Part shown: one piece after another, positions 1-6,340 of the stretch
How the letters are laid out: every line of letters starts with the position of its first letter
Position numbering within the stretch: the first letter of the stretch is position 1
Source: Phycisphaerae bacterium
GTDB taxonomy: Bacteria; Planctomycetota; Phycisphaerae; UBA1845
Assembly (NCBI GenBank): GCA_029260155.1
Contig: JAJDDU010000264.1
Coordinates: forward strand, 1 to 6,368
DNA length: 6,368 bases
Direction: 5' to 3'
The notes under the pieces: generated by a model
The model's database searches: none
Told to the model about the DNA's origin: nothing
Seen by the model: only the letters and a program-made list of their open reading frames with translations
Position numbers and translations under genes: made by a program

Positions 1-5
1 GCTCC

Positions 6-3000
6 ATGCGCGTATCCACGTACAGCACGGTGACTCTTCTCAACGGCAACATGCTGACCGAAATCCCAGTCGTTAGCTGGGCGGGGCGGGGTCCGGACGT
101 GGGGTTTGCGCTCTATCACAACAGCGGGGATGGGCTGTTGCGGACGTCGTACTCGGCGACGTTTGAGACGGTCTCGCCGACGGAGAAGCGGCTCACTACT
201 GACGACGGGCGCGCAATTCCGTTCACTTGGAACGGCATTACTTTCTTCGCAGAAGCTGGGTACCATCTCAAATACCAGCAAGACGGAGGTGGCGCTCGGA
301 TTACCGCGAAATCGGGGCGTGCGATGGTCTTTGACGCGCGGGGGAGGCTGATCACTGTCAGAGACTCCGCCGGGAACGAACTCGCGATCACCTACCCGAT
401 AGATCAGATGGTGATCACCGACGCCGCGGACCGCACGCTGACCGTCGACTACGACGCCTGGGGCGTAATCAGCAGAGTCACCGACCCCAACCTCGACAGC
501 GGAAACCCACGTGCGTGGACCATCGGACGCTTCGTCGTCATCGATCCGATGGGATTCAGGACAGAGTTCGGCCGCAGCAGCGGGGGGGTGTTCTCTTCCA
601 TTCGCGACAAATCGGGGGCGAGGTTCACATTCGCTTACGAGGGCCGCCGCTTGTTTCAGGTCACTGACCCGCCCACCGTCGACCAAGGGGTTCAGCAATT
701 CGCCTACGAAACCCCCGTCGGCGCTCCGTTCTACCCGGAGACGCACTACACCGATCGCCGGGGCTCGACGTTCGACTTCACGTACGACACCGCTAGCAAT
801 ATGACCGGCTACACCGACCCGACGCGGCAGATGTCCTTCGTCTACGACGCCGATCACAACATGACGTCGTATACCGACGGTGTCGGCCTCAGTTCGACTT
901 ACACCTACGACATACGCGGGAATCTGCGGACCGCCACAAACAACCTAAACCACCTGCGACAATGGTTTTACGACCATCCGAGCCAGCCGGACCTGCTGAC
1001 CAAGTTCATCGACGGCGAGAACAACGAATTCCTCTACGCGTACAATGCCCCGGTCGATCCGATGGCTGTCAGCCAAATCACCCTTCCCCCGGCGCAGCCC
1101 GGCGATCCCGTCGGCACGATAAGCCTCGATTACTGGGCTACCGGCGACGGCAAGGGCCAACTCCGCACCGTCACCGACGCCAACGGCGTCTCGACGGCCT
1201 TCACCTACGATAGCACCGGCCAGCCCCTCACCGAGTACGAGGGCAGCGGGGCGGGAAACTGGAAGGTGCGAACCGACTACGAGTTCGACCCCGGCACGCG
1301 CCTCCTCTTCTCCGATCGCGACGGCACCACATTCAACCCCTTCGCCGCTCCCCCGGCAGGCCCGCCGGAAAGCGGCAACGACGGCGCCAACTACGACGCC
1401 AACAATCGCATGACCGGCACGAAATGCCAATACAAGGTCTACCTGACCGAGCCGACCACCTGTTCGTCCTGTTGCCCCGACGCCTTCGGCCGCCTCGATG
1501 GCCACATCGACGGTATCCAGTACGACGACATGGACAGGCCGACGAGCGCGCAGTTCCGGCTGCTCAACACGGCTACGAGCGAGGATTCGGACATCTGGTA
1601 CAATCTCGGCTGGGACGAGCTCGGCCGGCTTACCAGCATTAATCGGGGATCGTCTGAGGCGACGACGCACATCGCGGGGACACCGTTCGTGAACAGGACC
1701 CATGGCTACAGCTACGATTGGACCACCGGCGTCTTCACGCGCGACTCAGCCAACGGGGTCCGCACGGGCGTCACGACCGATGCGCTGTACCGCGTCGATT
1801 CGGTCACGGCGGAGGAAATCGCCACCGGGCAGGAGCTCTACTCCGCCGACGTGACCTACATGAAGAAGCGTGACCTCGTCTCCACCGTTACCTACGGCAA
1901 CGGGGCGAAGATCGCCTACGGCTACGACAAAGTCGATCGGCTCTCGAAGGTCAGCCACTCCGTCGTCGGCGCGCCTGGGCCGTTCCTGAGGATGTCCTAC
2001 ACCTACGACAAGCGCGACCTGATCACCGGCATTTACGAGGTCGACGACGCGCAGCAGTTGAGCAAGATCACGTACGACTACGACGCGCGGGGTCGACTCA
2101 CCGAAGAGTGTCGCATCGGGACACACTCGTACCACTTAGCCTACGAGTACGACCAGGGCGGCAACCGCACAGCCAAGACCGACTGGTACAACAACACGTG
2201 CACGATATATCACTACGACACGGACCCCGGCGCGACCGACCCGCACAAAGCCAACCGCCTGATGTCCTACGACACGTTCGAGCTCGTCGGGACAGCCTGC
2301 ACCGGCCCACTGATCGAATCGGTGATCTACGACTACGCCCTCACCGGCCACGCAGCAGGCAACCCGACGCAAATCCGCCGGAAGGTGCCTTGGGACGGCG
2401 GCTTCCCCTTTAAGGTCTACTCCACGTGCCTGAAGTACAACGACGTTGGCGAACTGTGGGTGGCCACGCAACGGACGTGGATCGAGAACAACTGGGCGTG
2501 GGCCGTCCCCTCGACGGTCACGGCGGACACCTGGAAGAGTCGCCAATTCCGCGGCCTCGGCCAGCAGCGTTACATGATGCGCGACCTCGACACGACCGAC
2601 ATCGTCGCCCCCACCTACGCCATCGAGCCCGACACGGCAGTTTGGACGGATTATGGTGGCGTTTGGCCCTCGGCTGACTATACAATCGACGCCTTCGGGA
2701 GCCCCGTAGCGGGCACCGATTACGAAACCGGATTCGCGGAGGTCGACCCGTTGGGCCAGGTCAGTTACATGCACACCGACCAAATCGGCACGCTGCGCGG
2801 GATGACCGACGACACCGCAGCGGTCACAGCCAGCCCCGTCTACACCGCCTTCGGCGAGCCGGTGTTCGAAGACGGCGCAGTCGGCACGCGCTACCGCTAC
2901 GCCGGCGAGTGGGGCTACGAGTCCTTCGCCGGCCTCGATTGGGGCACGAAAGACTGGGGCGACGGCAACGGCCCCGTCCCGCTCGAATTCCCCTACCTCC

Positions 3001-3827
3001 ACGTCGGCCACCGCTACTACAACCCCGCAACAGGCCGCTTCCTCGAACGCGACCCAATTGGAATCCGGTTGGACTACAATGTGTACGCCTACGCAGAGGG
3101 AGGCCCAACGGTCCATGTCGATCCAGAGGGTTACGGAAACAAGAGCAAGCGAAACAGAAAAAGAGAAGGGTCGAAGGGACGTCACAAGGCAAGAACAGTG
3201 AAGCCGATCAGGGTACCCCGTGATCGAGATGGGAACGCGCAAGCGTTCTACGAAATTGGGTGTCAGGTGCGTTGGTGGTTGTCCGACGCCGACTCCGACT
3301 GCTGTATGGAGCTTCCGTACCACCCGAGCAAGTCATCCACAAAGGGCAACGGCAGCTTCTGGGGGGGATTATGGGAGGTGTTGCGCCCAGGTCCCTACCA
3401 GCCGGGTGGCGGGTGCTTCACTGAAGGGACTCTGATTGAAGGAACATACGGCGCGGTGGCCATCCAAACTCTCGCTCCGGGAGACGTGGTACGAACCGAA
3501 GACCCACTGGCTGGAGTGTCGGCATACGGTGATCTGGAGAAGGTCTTTGCTACTTGGGCCAAAGAACTCGTTCGAATCCAGGCGGGCGCGAGCGAGATTA
3601 GCTGCACTCCCGAGCACCCGTTTTATGTCGAGGGCGGGGGAATTCGAACAGCTGGCTCTCTGCAGGTTGGCGATCGACTGATCTGTGCGGATGGTAAGTC
3701 GGTCCGAATACGCGGGTTCCGGCGTGAGCAATTGAGCGAGCCAGTGCGCGTGTACAACATCACCGTGAATGGGCACCACACGTTTCATGTCGGGGTGGAT
3801 CGAATTCTGGTTCATAATAAGATGTAG
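6..3827 (+). CDS. RHS/YD-repeat protein with C-terminal Hint domain (5' partial)
   Basis: This is a large RHS/YD-repeat protein, 1273 residues from the first ATG in view. The frame is already open at base 3 and no ribosome site can be seen, so the true start is probably upstream. The opening residues (GNMLTEIPVVSWAGRG) resemble the start of an RHS shell. YD-type repeats follow (for example FTYDTASNMTGYTD near residue 260, then YTYD and ITYDYDARGRLTEE). The conserved RHS-core end is visible: YMHTDQIGTLRG (921-932), RYYNPATGRFLERDPIG (1003-1019) and DPEG (1039-1042). Next comes a Lys/Arg-rich linker (about 1045-1069) and a roughly 70-residue segment I do not recognise. The last part, 1137-1271, is a Hint domain. 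RHS proteins usually form a secreted or surface cage that encloses and delivers a C-terminal toxin; here no toxin follows. No signal peptide can be judged because the N-terminus is missing. Base composition becomes less GC-biased at third positions from about 3055, suggesting an exchanged 3' end. Family assignment is secure; the substrate or target is unknown. Confidence 0.93.
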   Translation: MRVSTYSTVTLLNGNMLTEIPVVSWAGRGPDVGFALYHNSGDGLLRTSYSATFETVSPTEKRLTTDDGRAIPFTWNGITFFAEAGYHLKYQQDGGGARITAKSGRAMVFDARGRLITVRDSAGNELAITYPIDQMVITDAADRTLTVDYDAWGVISRVTDPNLDSGNPRAWTIGRFVVIDPMGFRTEFGRSSGGVFSSIRDKSGARFTFAYEGRRLFQVTDPPTVDQGVQQFAYETPVGAPFYPETHYTDRRGSTFDFTYDTASNMTGYTDPTRQMSFVYDADHNMTSYTDGVGLSSTYTYDIRGNLRTATNNLNHLRQWFYDHPSQPDLLTKFIDGENNEFLYAYNAPVDPMAVSQITLPPAQPGDPVGTISLDYWATGDGKGQLRTVTDANGVSTAFTYDSTGQPLTEYEGSGAGNWKVRTDYEFDPGTRLLFSDRDGTTFNPFAAPPAGPPESGNDGANYDANNRMTGTKCQYKVYLTEPTTCSSCCPDAFGRLDGHIDGIQYDDMDRPTSAQFRLLNTATSEDSDIWYNLGWDELGRLTSINRGSSEATTHIAGTPFVNRTHGYSYDWTTGVFTRDSANGVRTGVTTDALYRVDSVTAEEIATGQELYSADVTYMKKRDLVSTVTYGNGAKIAYGYDKVDRLSKVSHSVVGAPGPFLRMSYTYDKRDLITGIYEVDDAQQLSKITYDYDARGRLTEECRIGTHSYHLAYEYDQGGNRTAKTDWYNNTCTIYHYDTDPGATDPHKANRLMSYDTFELVGTACTGPLIESVIYDYALTGHAAGNPTQIRRKVPWDGGFPFKVYSTCLKYNDVGELWVATQRTWIENNWAWAVPSTVTADTWKSRQFRGLGQQRYMMRDLDTTDIVAPTYAIEPDTAVWTDYGGVWPSADYTIDAFGSPVAGTDYETGFAEVDPLGQVSYMHTDQIGTLRGMTDDTAAVTASPVYTAFGEPVFEDGAVGTRYRYAGEWGYESFAGLDWGTKDWGDGNGPVPLEFPYLHVGHRYYNPATGRFLERDPIGIRLDYNVYAYAEGGPTVHVDPEGYGNKSKRNRKREGSKGRHKARTVKPIRVPRDRDGNAQAFYEIGCQVRWWLSDADSDCCMELPYHPSKSSTKGNGSFWGGLWEVLRPGPYQPGGGCFTEGTLIEGTYGAVAIQTLAPGDVVRTEDPLAGVSAYGDLEKVFATWAKELVRIQAGASEISCTPEHPFYVEGGGIRTAGSLQVGDRLICADGKSVRIRGFRREQLSEPVRVYNITVNGHHTFHVGVDRILVHNKM
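1611..2138 (+). repeat. Direct repeat, upstream copy (within the RHS gene)
   Basis: This 528-bp stretch of the intact RHS gene aligns without gaps to 4783-5310. I count about 36 differences by eye, or about 93% identity. It encodes residues from WDELGRLTSI through SYHL. The upstream copy continues uninterrupted past the TA at 2137-2138, the position where the downstream copy is interrupted by the insertion sequence. Confidence 0.9.
3414..3818 (+). other. Hint (intein/hedgehog-like) domain at the end of the RHS protein
   Basis: Residues 1137-1271 of the RHS protein form a Hint autoprocessing domain of the pre-toxin HINT type. The N-terminal nucleophile is Cys1137 in GGGCFTEGTLI. A block-B-like TPEHPF motif (Thr1201, His1204) matches the TxxH of inteins. 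The C-terminal VYNITVNGHHTFHV stretch leads to ILVHN, with His1270-Asn1271 as the canonical pair for Asn cyclisation. At about 135 residues it has no room for a homing endonuclease. The residue after Asn is Lys, not Cys/Ser/Thr, so complete protein splicing is not expected, and only Lys-Met remains before the stop. N-terminal thioester chemistry at Cys1137, cleaving or transferring the RHS shell, is still possible from the residues present. Activity is inferred, not shown. Confidence 0.88.
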
Positions 3828-3855
3828 CAATGAACTCGTCTCCGAAGTTCCGTTT

Positions 3856-3859
3856 GGAG
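3856..3859 (+). promoter_or_regulatory. Ribosome binding site deciding a GTG start
   Basis: A GGAG motif lies 8 nt before the GTG at 3868 and 23 nt before the ATG at 3883. The spacing favours GTG 3868 as the start of the membrane protein. The GTG overlaps the TAG stop (3866-3868) of a 12-codon open frame starting at ATG 3830, so translational coupling is conceivable. Confidence 0.5.
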
Positions 3860-3867
3860 CTGCAGTA

Positions 3868-4644
3868 GTGATATCTTCCACAATGCGCGATGCGCGACCA
3901 GGATGGGTGCGGTCGGTCTCCGTCGGTAGCAGAGTGCTGTTCTGGACGCTGTTGAGTTCGGCGATCTTGACCTCGCTCTCAGCTTTTGCAATTCCGTTGC
4001 TCGGGGGCACGCGAGAGGATCTTGGATATGTAATGCTGATCCCAACACTTGCCAGTGTTGGGATACTCGGTGGCGTGGTCGCGCTCGCACAGGACCCAAC
4101 GACAACAACAGGAGGTCATGGGATTACGATTCGGCGAGCCCTCCCAGTGCTCGCTGCGCTGGCTGTCGTCGTGCGGTGGACCAGGTTTCTGTCAACGCAC
4201 ATACTCGAATCGGCGGACCTGTACTACCTCTGGATTCTCGACAGCGTTTCCGAGATGGTACTTGCATTCGCCGTCTGTTCGTATCTTCGCGCACTCGCCA
4301 GTCGTTTCGAAAAGAGAAGATTCGCGTGCGCTGCCGGCATTATGGCTTGGGTCAGCGCGGCTGTTTCCGGTCTTTTGTCTGTCGATACGGGAGCAATATG
4401 TAGCGACATCGGAATGTCTTATGGAGAATATCAACTCGTGTTGTACACCAAGATCGGCGTGGGGCTCGCCGTCTGGGTGGGCGCATTGGTGTTGCTATCG
4501 AAGTTCGCACAAATGCTGTCGGAAGGATCAAGGGGACGCTGCGTCCAGTGCGGATACACACTCGGCGGCCTGAATGAGGCACGATGCCCAGAGTGCGGGA
4601 CCGGTTTCGACGGTGGCGAGATTATGGGGTCAGAGCGCATGTAG
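3868..4644 (+). CDS. Polytopic membrane protein with C-terminal zinc ribbon
   Basis: I do not recognise a named family. From the GTG start the product is 258 residues; the alternative ATG at 3883 gives 253, and an ATG at 3769 would overlap the RHS gene and lacks a good ribosome site. Hydrophobic segments, read by eye, lie near residues 23-45, 52-74, 91-103, 121-143, 153-172 and 194-213, so about five or six membrane helices. The hydrophilic tail holds a four-cysteine zinc ribbon, CVQCGYTLGG at 225-234 and RCPECG at 239-244 (Cys225, 228, 240, 243). This tail type is common in planctomycete membrane proteins and is expected on the cytosolic side. The gene follows the RHS stop by 40 nt on the same strand with no obvious terminator between, so co-transcription is likely. 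Its position is where polymorphic-toxin loci carry an immunity gene, but with no toxin identified that role is only a hypothesis. It also contains a perfect inverted repeat (4039-4064). Confidence 0.8.
   Translation: MISSTMRDARPGWVRSVSVGSRVLFWTLLSSAILTSLSAFAIPLLGGTREDLGYVMLIPTLASVGILGGVVALAQDPTTTTGGHGITIRRALPVLAALAVVVRWTRFLSTHILESADLYYLWILDSVSEMVLAFAVCSYLRALASRFEKRRFACAAGIMAWVSAAVSGLLSVDTGAICSDIGMSYGEYQLVLYTKIGVGLAVWVGALVLLSKFAQMLSEGSRGRCVQCGYTLGGLNEARCPECGTGFDGGEIMGSERM
4039..4064. repeat. Perfect 11-bp inverted repeat inside the membrane gene
   Basis: Arms ATCCCAACACT (4039-4049) and AGTGTTGGGAT (4054-4064) are perfect reverse complements around a 4-nt TGCC spacer. The hairpin is inside the coding sequence, around Ile58-Ile66, the second predicted membrane helix. 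No T-run follows, so it does not look like a standard terminator. It could be a protein-binding palindrome, an mRNA structure or chance. Confidence 0.75.
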
Positions 4645-4782
4645 ATATTAGTGAGGGCTTTGGGGCGCTGCAAGGCAACATCGACGAGATCGGGGACGAC
4701 AACATGGATCGGCCCGTAAGCGCAGTTCAGCCTGTATAACGACGCTACCGACGAGGATTCAGGCATCTCTCACGATCTCGAC

Positions 4783-5310
4783 TGGGACGAGCTCGGCCGC
4801 CTCACCAGCATCAATCGCGAATCGTCTGAGGCGACGACGCACATCGCGGGGACGCAGTTCGTGAGCAGGACCCATGGCTACAGCTACGATTGGACCACGG
4901 GTGTCTTCACGCGCGACTCAGCCAACGGGGTCCGCACGGGCGTCACGACCGATGCGCTGTACCGCGTCGATTCGGTCACGGCTGAGGAAATCGCGACCGG
5001 GCAGGAGCTTTACTCGGCCGACGTGACCTACATGAAGAAGCGTGACCTCGTCTCCACAGTTACCTACGGCAACGGGACGAAGATCGCCTACGGCTACGAC
5101 AAGGCCGACCGGCTCGCGCAGATCAGCCACTCCGTCGTCGGCGCCTCCGACGCGTTCCTGACGATGTCCTACACCTACGACAAGCGCGACCTGATCACCG
5201 GCATTTACGAGGTCGACGACGCGCAGCAGTTGAGCAAGATCACGTACGACTACGACGCGCGCGGGAGACTCACCGAGGAGTGTCGCAATGGGACACATTC
5301 GTACCACTTA
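4783..5310 (+). repeat. Direct repeat, downstream copy
   Basis: This copy aligns without gaps to 1611-2138, offset by 3172 bp, with about 93% identity. Differences are mostly at third codon positions or in a few clusters, such as the region matching APGPFLR versus ASDAFLT. The sequence before 4783 is distinctly less similar. The pair brackets the RHS 3' end, Hint domain and membrane gene, and could support recombination between them. Confidence 0.9.
5309..5310. repeat. TA target-site duplication, left
   Basis: The TA directly before the left inverted repeat matches the TA at 6366-6367. IS630/Tc1-mariner transposases insert at TA and duplicate it. The unoccupied equivalent in the intact RHS gene is the TA at 2137-2138, followed by G as at 6368. 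Confidence 0.88.
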
Positions 5311-5335
5311 GAGCGTTTTCAATCCATCCGTAGCG
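5311..5335 (+). repeat. IS630 left inverted repeat
   Basis: The first 25 bases (GAGCGTTTTCAATCC...GTAGCG) match the reverse complement of 6341-6365 at 21 positions, with two 2-base mismatch blocks. The transposase stop codon (5319-5321) lies inside this repeat, so the end of the protein is encoded by the terminal repeat. Confidence 0.9.
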
Positions 5336-5834
5336 TGTATCCGCAGTGTTTGTAGCAATTCACGGCATCTTCGGGGGTCACGTGGTCGAGGACGGACTGC
5401 ATTGCATTCCAGAGTGCGTCGCGGGTTCGGCAGGCCAACGACCTCAACAACTGCTTGACCTTGGCGAAGATCAACTCGATCGGGTTCAGATCGGGGCTGT
5501 AGGGAGGCAGGAACACCAAACGGGCACCAGCGGACTCAATCAGTTCGCTGACACGTAGGCGCTTGTGGCTCGATAGGTTGTCCATGATCACGACGTCGCC
5601 AGGCCGAAGCTCGGGGACCAACACCTGCTCGATGAACGCCTCGAACACGTCGCCGTTGATGGGGCCGTCTACGACCGTCGAGCAGCGAACACCGGTAACG
5701 CCCAGTGCGGCAATCAGCGTCGTGGTGTTCCAGTGACCGTGCGGTACCTTGTCAATCAGGCGCTCACCACGCGGTGCCCGCCCGCGCAGCCGGGTCATGT
5801 TGGTCTTGGCCCAGGTTTCATCGATGAAGATCAA
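5319..5834 (-). CDS. IS630 transposase, C-terminal part (OrfB, DDE catalytic domain)
   Basis: This frame carries the DDE endonuclease domain that cuts and joins the element ends. First Asp is in FIDET, second in VVIMDN, and Glu in SPDLNPIE, with 34 residues between the second Asp and the Glu, as typical for IS630. The TTG at 5834 overlaps the upstream frame's TGA, but starting there would leave only four residues before the first catalytic Asp. Translating the same frame further upstream gives family-like residues (TIHAAEQDRPDVAQRRVAW) back to the A run at 5924-5932. The functional product is therefore most likely a 311-residue fusion made by -1 frameshifting there. Numbered in the fusion, the triad is Asp145, Asp225 and Glu260. 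There are no internal stops and the domain looks intact. Confidence 0.9.
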   Translation of the reverse strand: MIFIDETWAKTNMTRLRGRAPRGERLIDKVPHGHWNTTTLIAALGVTGVRCSTVVDGPINGDVFEAFIEQVLVPELRPGDVVIMDNLSSHKRLRVSELIESAGARLVFLPPYSPDLNPIELIFAKVKQLLRSLACRTRDALWNAMQSVLDHVTPEDAVNCYKHCGYTLRMD

Positions 5835-6253
5835 TCGTTGAGCGTTGATCGTGGGTTGGTCGCGCTTCCACGCGACTCGGCGTTGTGCGACGTCCGGACG
5901 ATCTTGCTCCGCCGCGTGGATCGTTTTTTTTTGAAAGACAACCCCAAACGCTTGAGCGCCATGCCCACGGCCGACTCAACACAATCGATGCCGAGCAATG
6001 CATGCAGTTCCTTGATCGTGGCGTCGGGGCGTCCTCGCACCAATTCAGCCAGTTGAACGAGGTCGATCTTGATCACCGTCGCACCGCCCATTGGCCGAGG
6101 CGTCGTCTCCCCGGTCTCGCGCCGACGCTGCTTGACTCGCCGCGCCCAAGCCGGGCTGACCAAGAAGAGGTCGGCGATCTGTCTGGTCTTCATTCCCCGG
6201 TCGTAAGCCGCAAGCACTCGGTCCCTCAAGTCCTGCGCGTAAGCCGCACCCAT
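5831..6253 (-). CDS. IS630 transposase, N-terminal part (OrfA, DNA-binding domain)
   Basis: This is the N-terminal part of the transposase, which binds the inverted repeats. Residues about 10-44 (DLRDRVLAAYDRGMKTRQIADLF and on) form a helix-turn-helix, and a second winged-helix-like segment covers about 65-110, ending in LKRLGLSFKKK. ATG 6253 is supported by an AAGGAG ribosome site. After the three Lys codons (nine A residues) the zero frame gives 30 residues with no family resemblance, then TGA. Shifting by -1 restores the conserved KKKTIHAAEQD sequence and leads into the catalytic domain. The first 110 residues are thus genuine transposase, and the rest of this frame is either a short regulatory product's tail or the result of a frame error. 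Confidence 0.88.
   Translation of the reverse strand: MGAAYAQDLRDRVLAAYDRGMKTRQIADLFLVSPAWARRVKQRRRETGETTPRPMGGATVIKIDLVQLAELVRGRPDATIKELHALLGIDCVESAVGMALKRLGLSFKKKRSTRRSKIVRTSHNAESRGSATNPRSTLND
5924..5932 (-). other. Nine-A slippery run, probable -1 frameshift site
   Basis: The plus strand shows nine T residues, read as AAA AAA AAA in the transposase frame. It fits A AAA AAA slippery heptamers. A -1 shift here joins the DNA-binding frame to the catalytic frame and gives a colinear 311-residue IS630 transposase. Programmed slippage (ribosomal or transcriptional) and a one-base homopolymer mutation or sequencing error are all possible. Confidence 0.7.
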
Positions 6254-6259
6254 ACGTGG

Positions 6260-6265
6260 CTCCTT
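6260..6265 (-). promoter_or_regulatory. Ribosome binding site of the transposase
   Basis: The minus strand reads AAGGAG followed by a 6-nt spacer and ATG at 6253. This strong, well-spaced site fixes the transposase start. Confidence 0.8.
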
Positions 6266-6340
6266 CTTGGTCCATCCTTTGAACCAGGAAGCAACCTACG
6301 AGTATCGCGCGCATCGCGCAACCCTAACAGGCGCCTAACG

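Larger units (their letters stand above)
4657..5310 (+). pseudogene. Truncated, frameshifted duplicate of the RHS core, interrupted by an IS630 element
   Basis: This is a fragment of a second RHS gene, homologous to about 1482-2138 of the intact gene. It begins 12 nt after the membrane gene stop, with no start codon or upstream RHS sequence. The 4657-4782 part is clearly related but diverged. It is about 3 nt shorter overall, apparently from separate 1-nt and 2-nt losses, and the conserved frame meets a TAA at 4717-4719. From 4720 the frame is open and matches the RHS protein (SINRESSEATTHIAG, RTHGYSYDWTTG, ITYDYDARG). At 5309-5310 it is cut by the insertion sequence, so the open frame picks up 14 foreign residues and stops at 5353-5355. 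A GTG at 4861 could be called as the start of a 164-residue gene, but it has no ribosome site and is internal to the RHS core. The remainder of the copy may continue after the insertion; only one base (G6368) is in view, and it matches. Confidence 0.9.

Noticed and set aside
945..1703. Minus-strand open frame (252 codons), plus similar 129-codon frames at 1746-2135 and 4918-5307
   Set aside because: All are shadows of RHS coding DNA. The two 129-codon frames resemble each other only because they are opposite the two repeat copies.
2136..3323. Long minus-strand open frame (395 codons) opposite the RHS gene
   Set aside because: It is antisense to well-supported RHS core coding sequence. It arises from strong third-position GC bias and has no recognisable domain.
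3769..3882. Upstream ATG start for the membrane protein, or a frameshift fusion of RHS to the membrane protein
   Set aside because: The Hint domain ends properly at HN before the RHS stop. A GGAG-preceded GTG at 3868 explains the second gene, and no slippery sequence was seen at the overlap.
3369..4010. Minus-strand open frame across the Hint domain and the start of the membrane gene
   Set aside because: It overlaps two supported plus-strand genes, has no ribosome site seen and no motif; its composition reads as antisense.
4645..4656. Possible regulatory signal between the membrane gene and the RHS fragment
   Set aside because: Only 12 bases remain, with no hairpin or promoter-like motif visible.
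6301..6340. GC-rich short repeats and a GGCGCC palindrome near the right IS end
   Set aside because: These are within the insertion sequence end and may be transposase or regulatory sites, but they are too short and irregular to support a separate feature.
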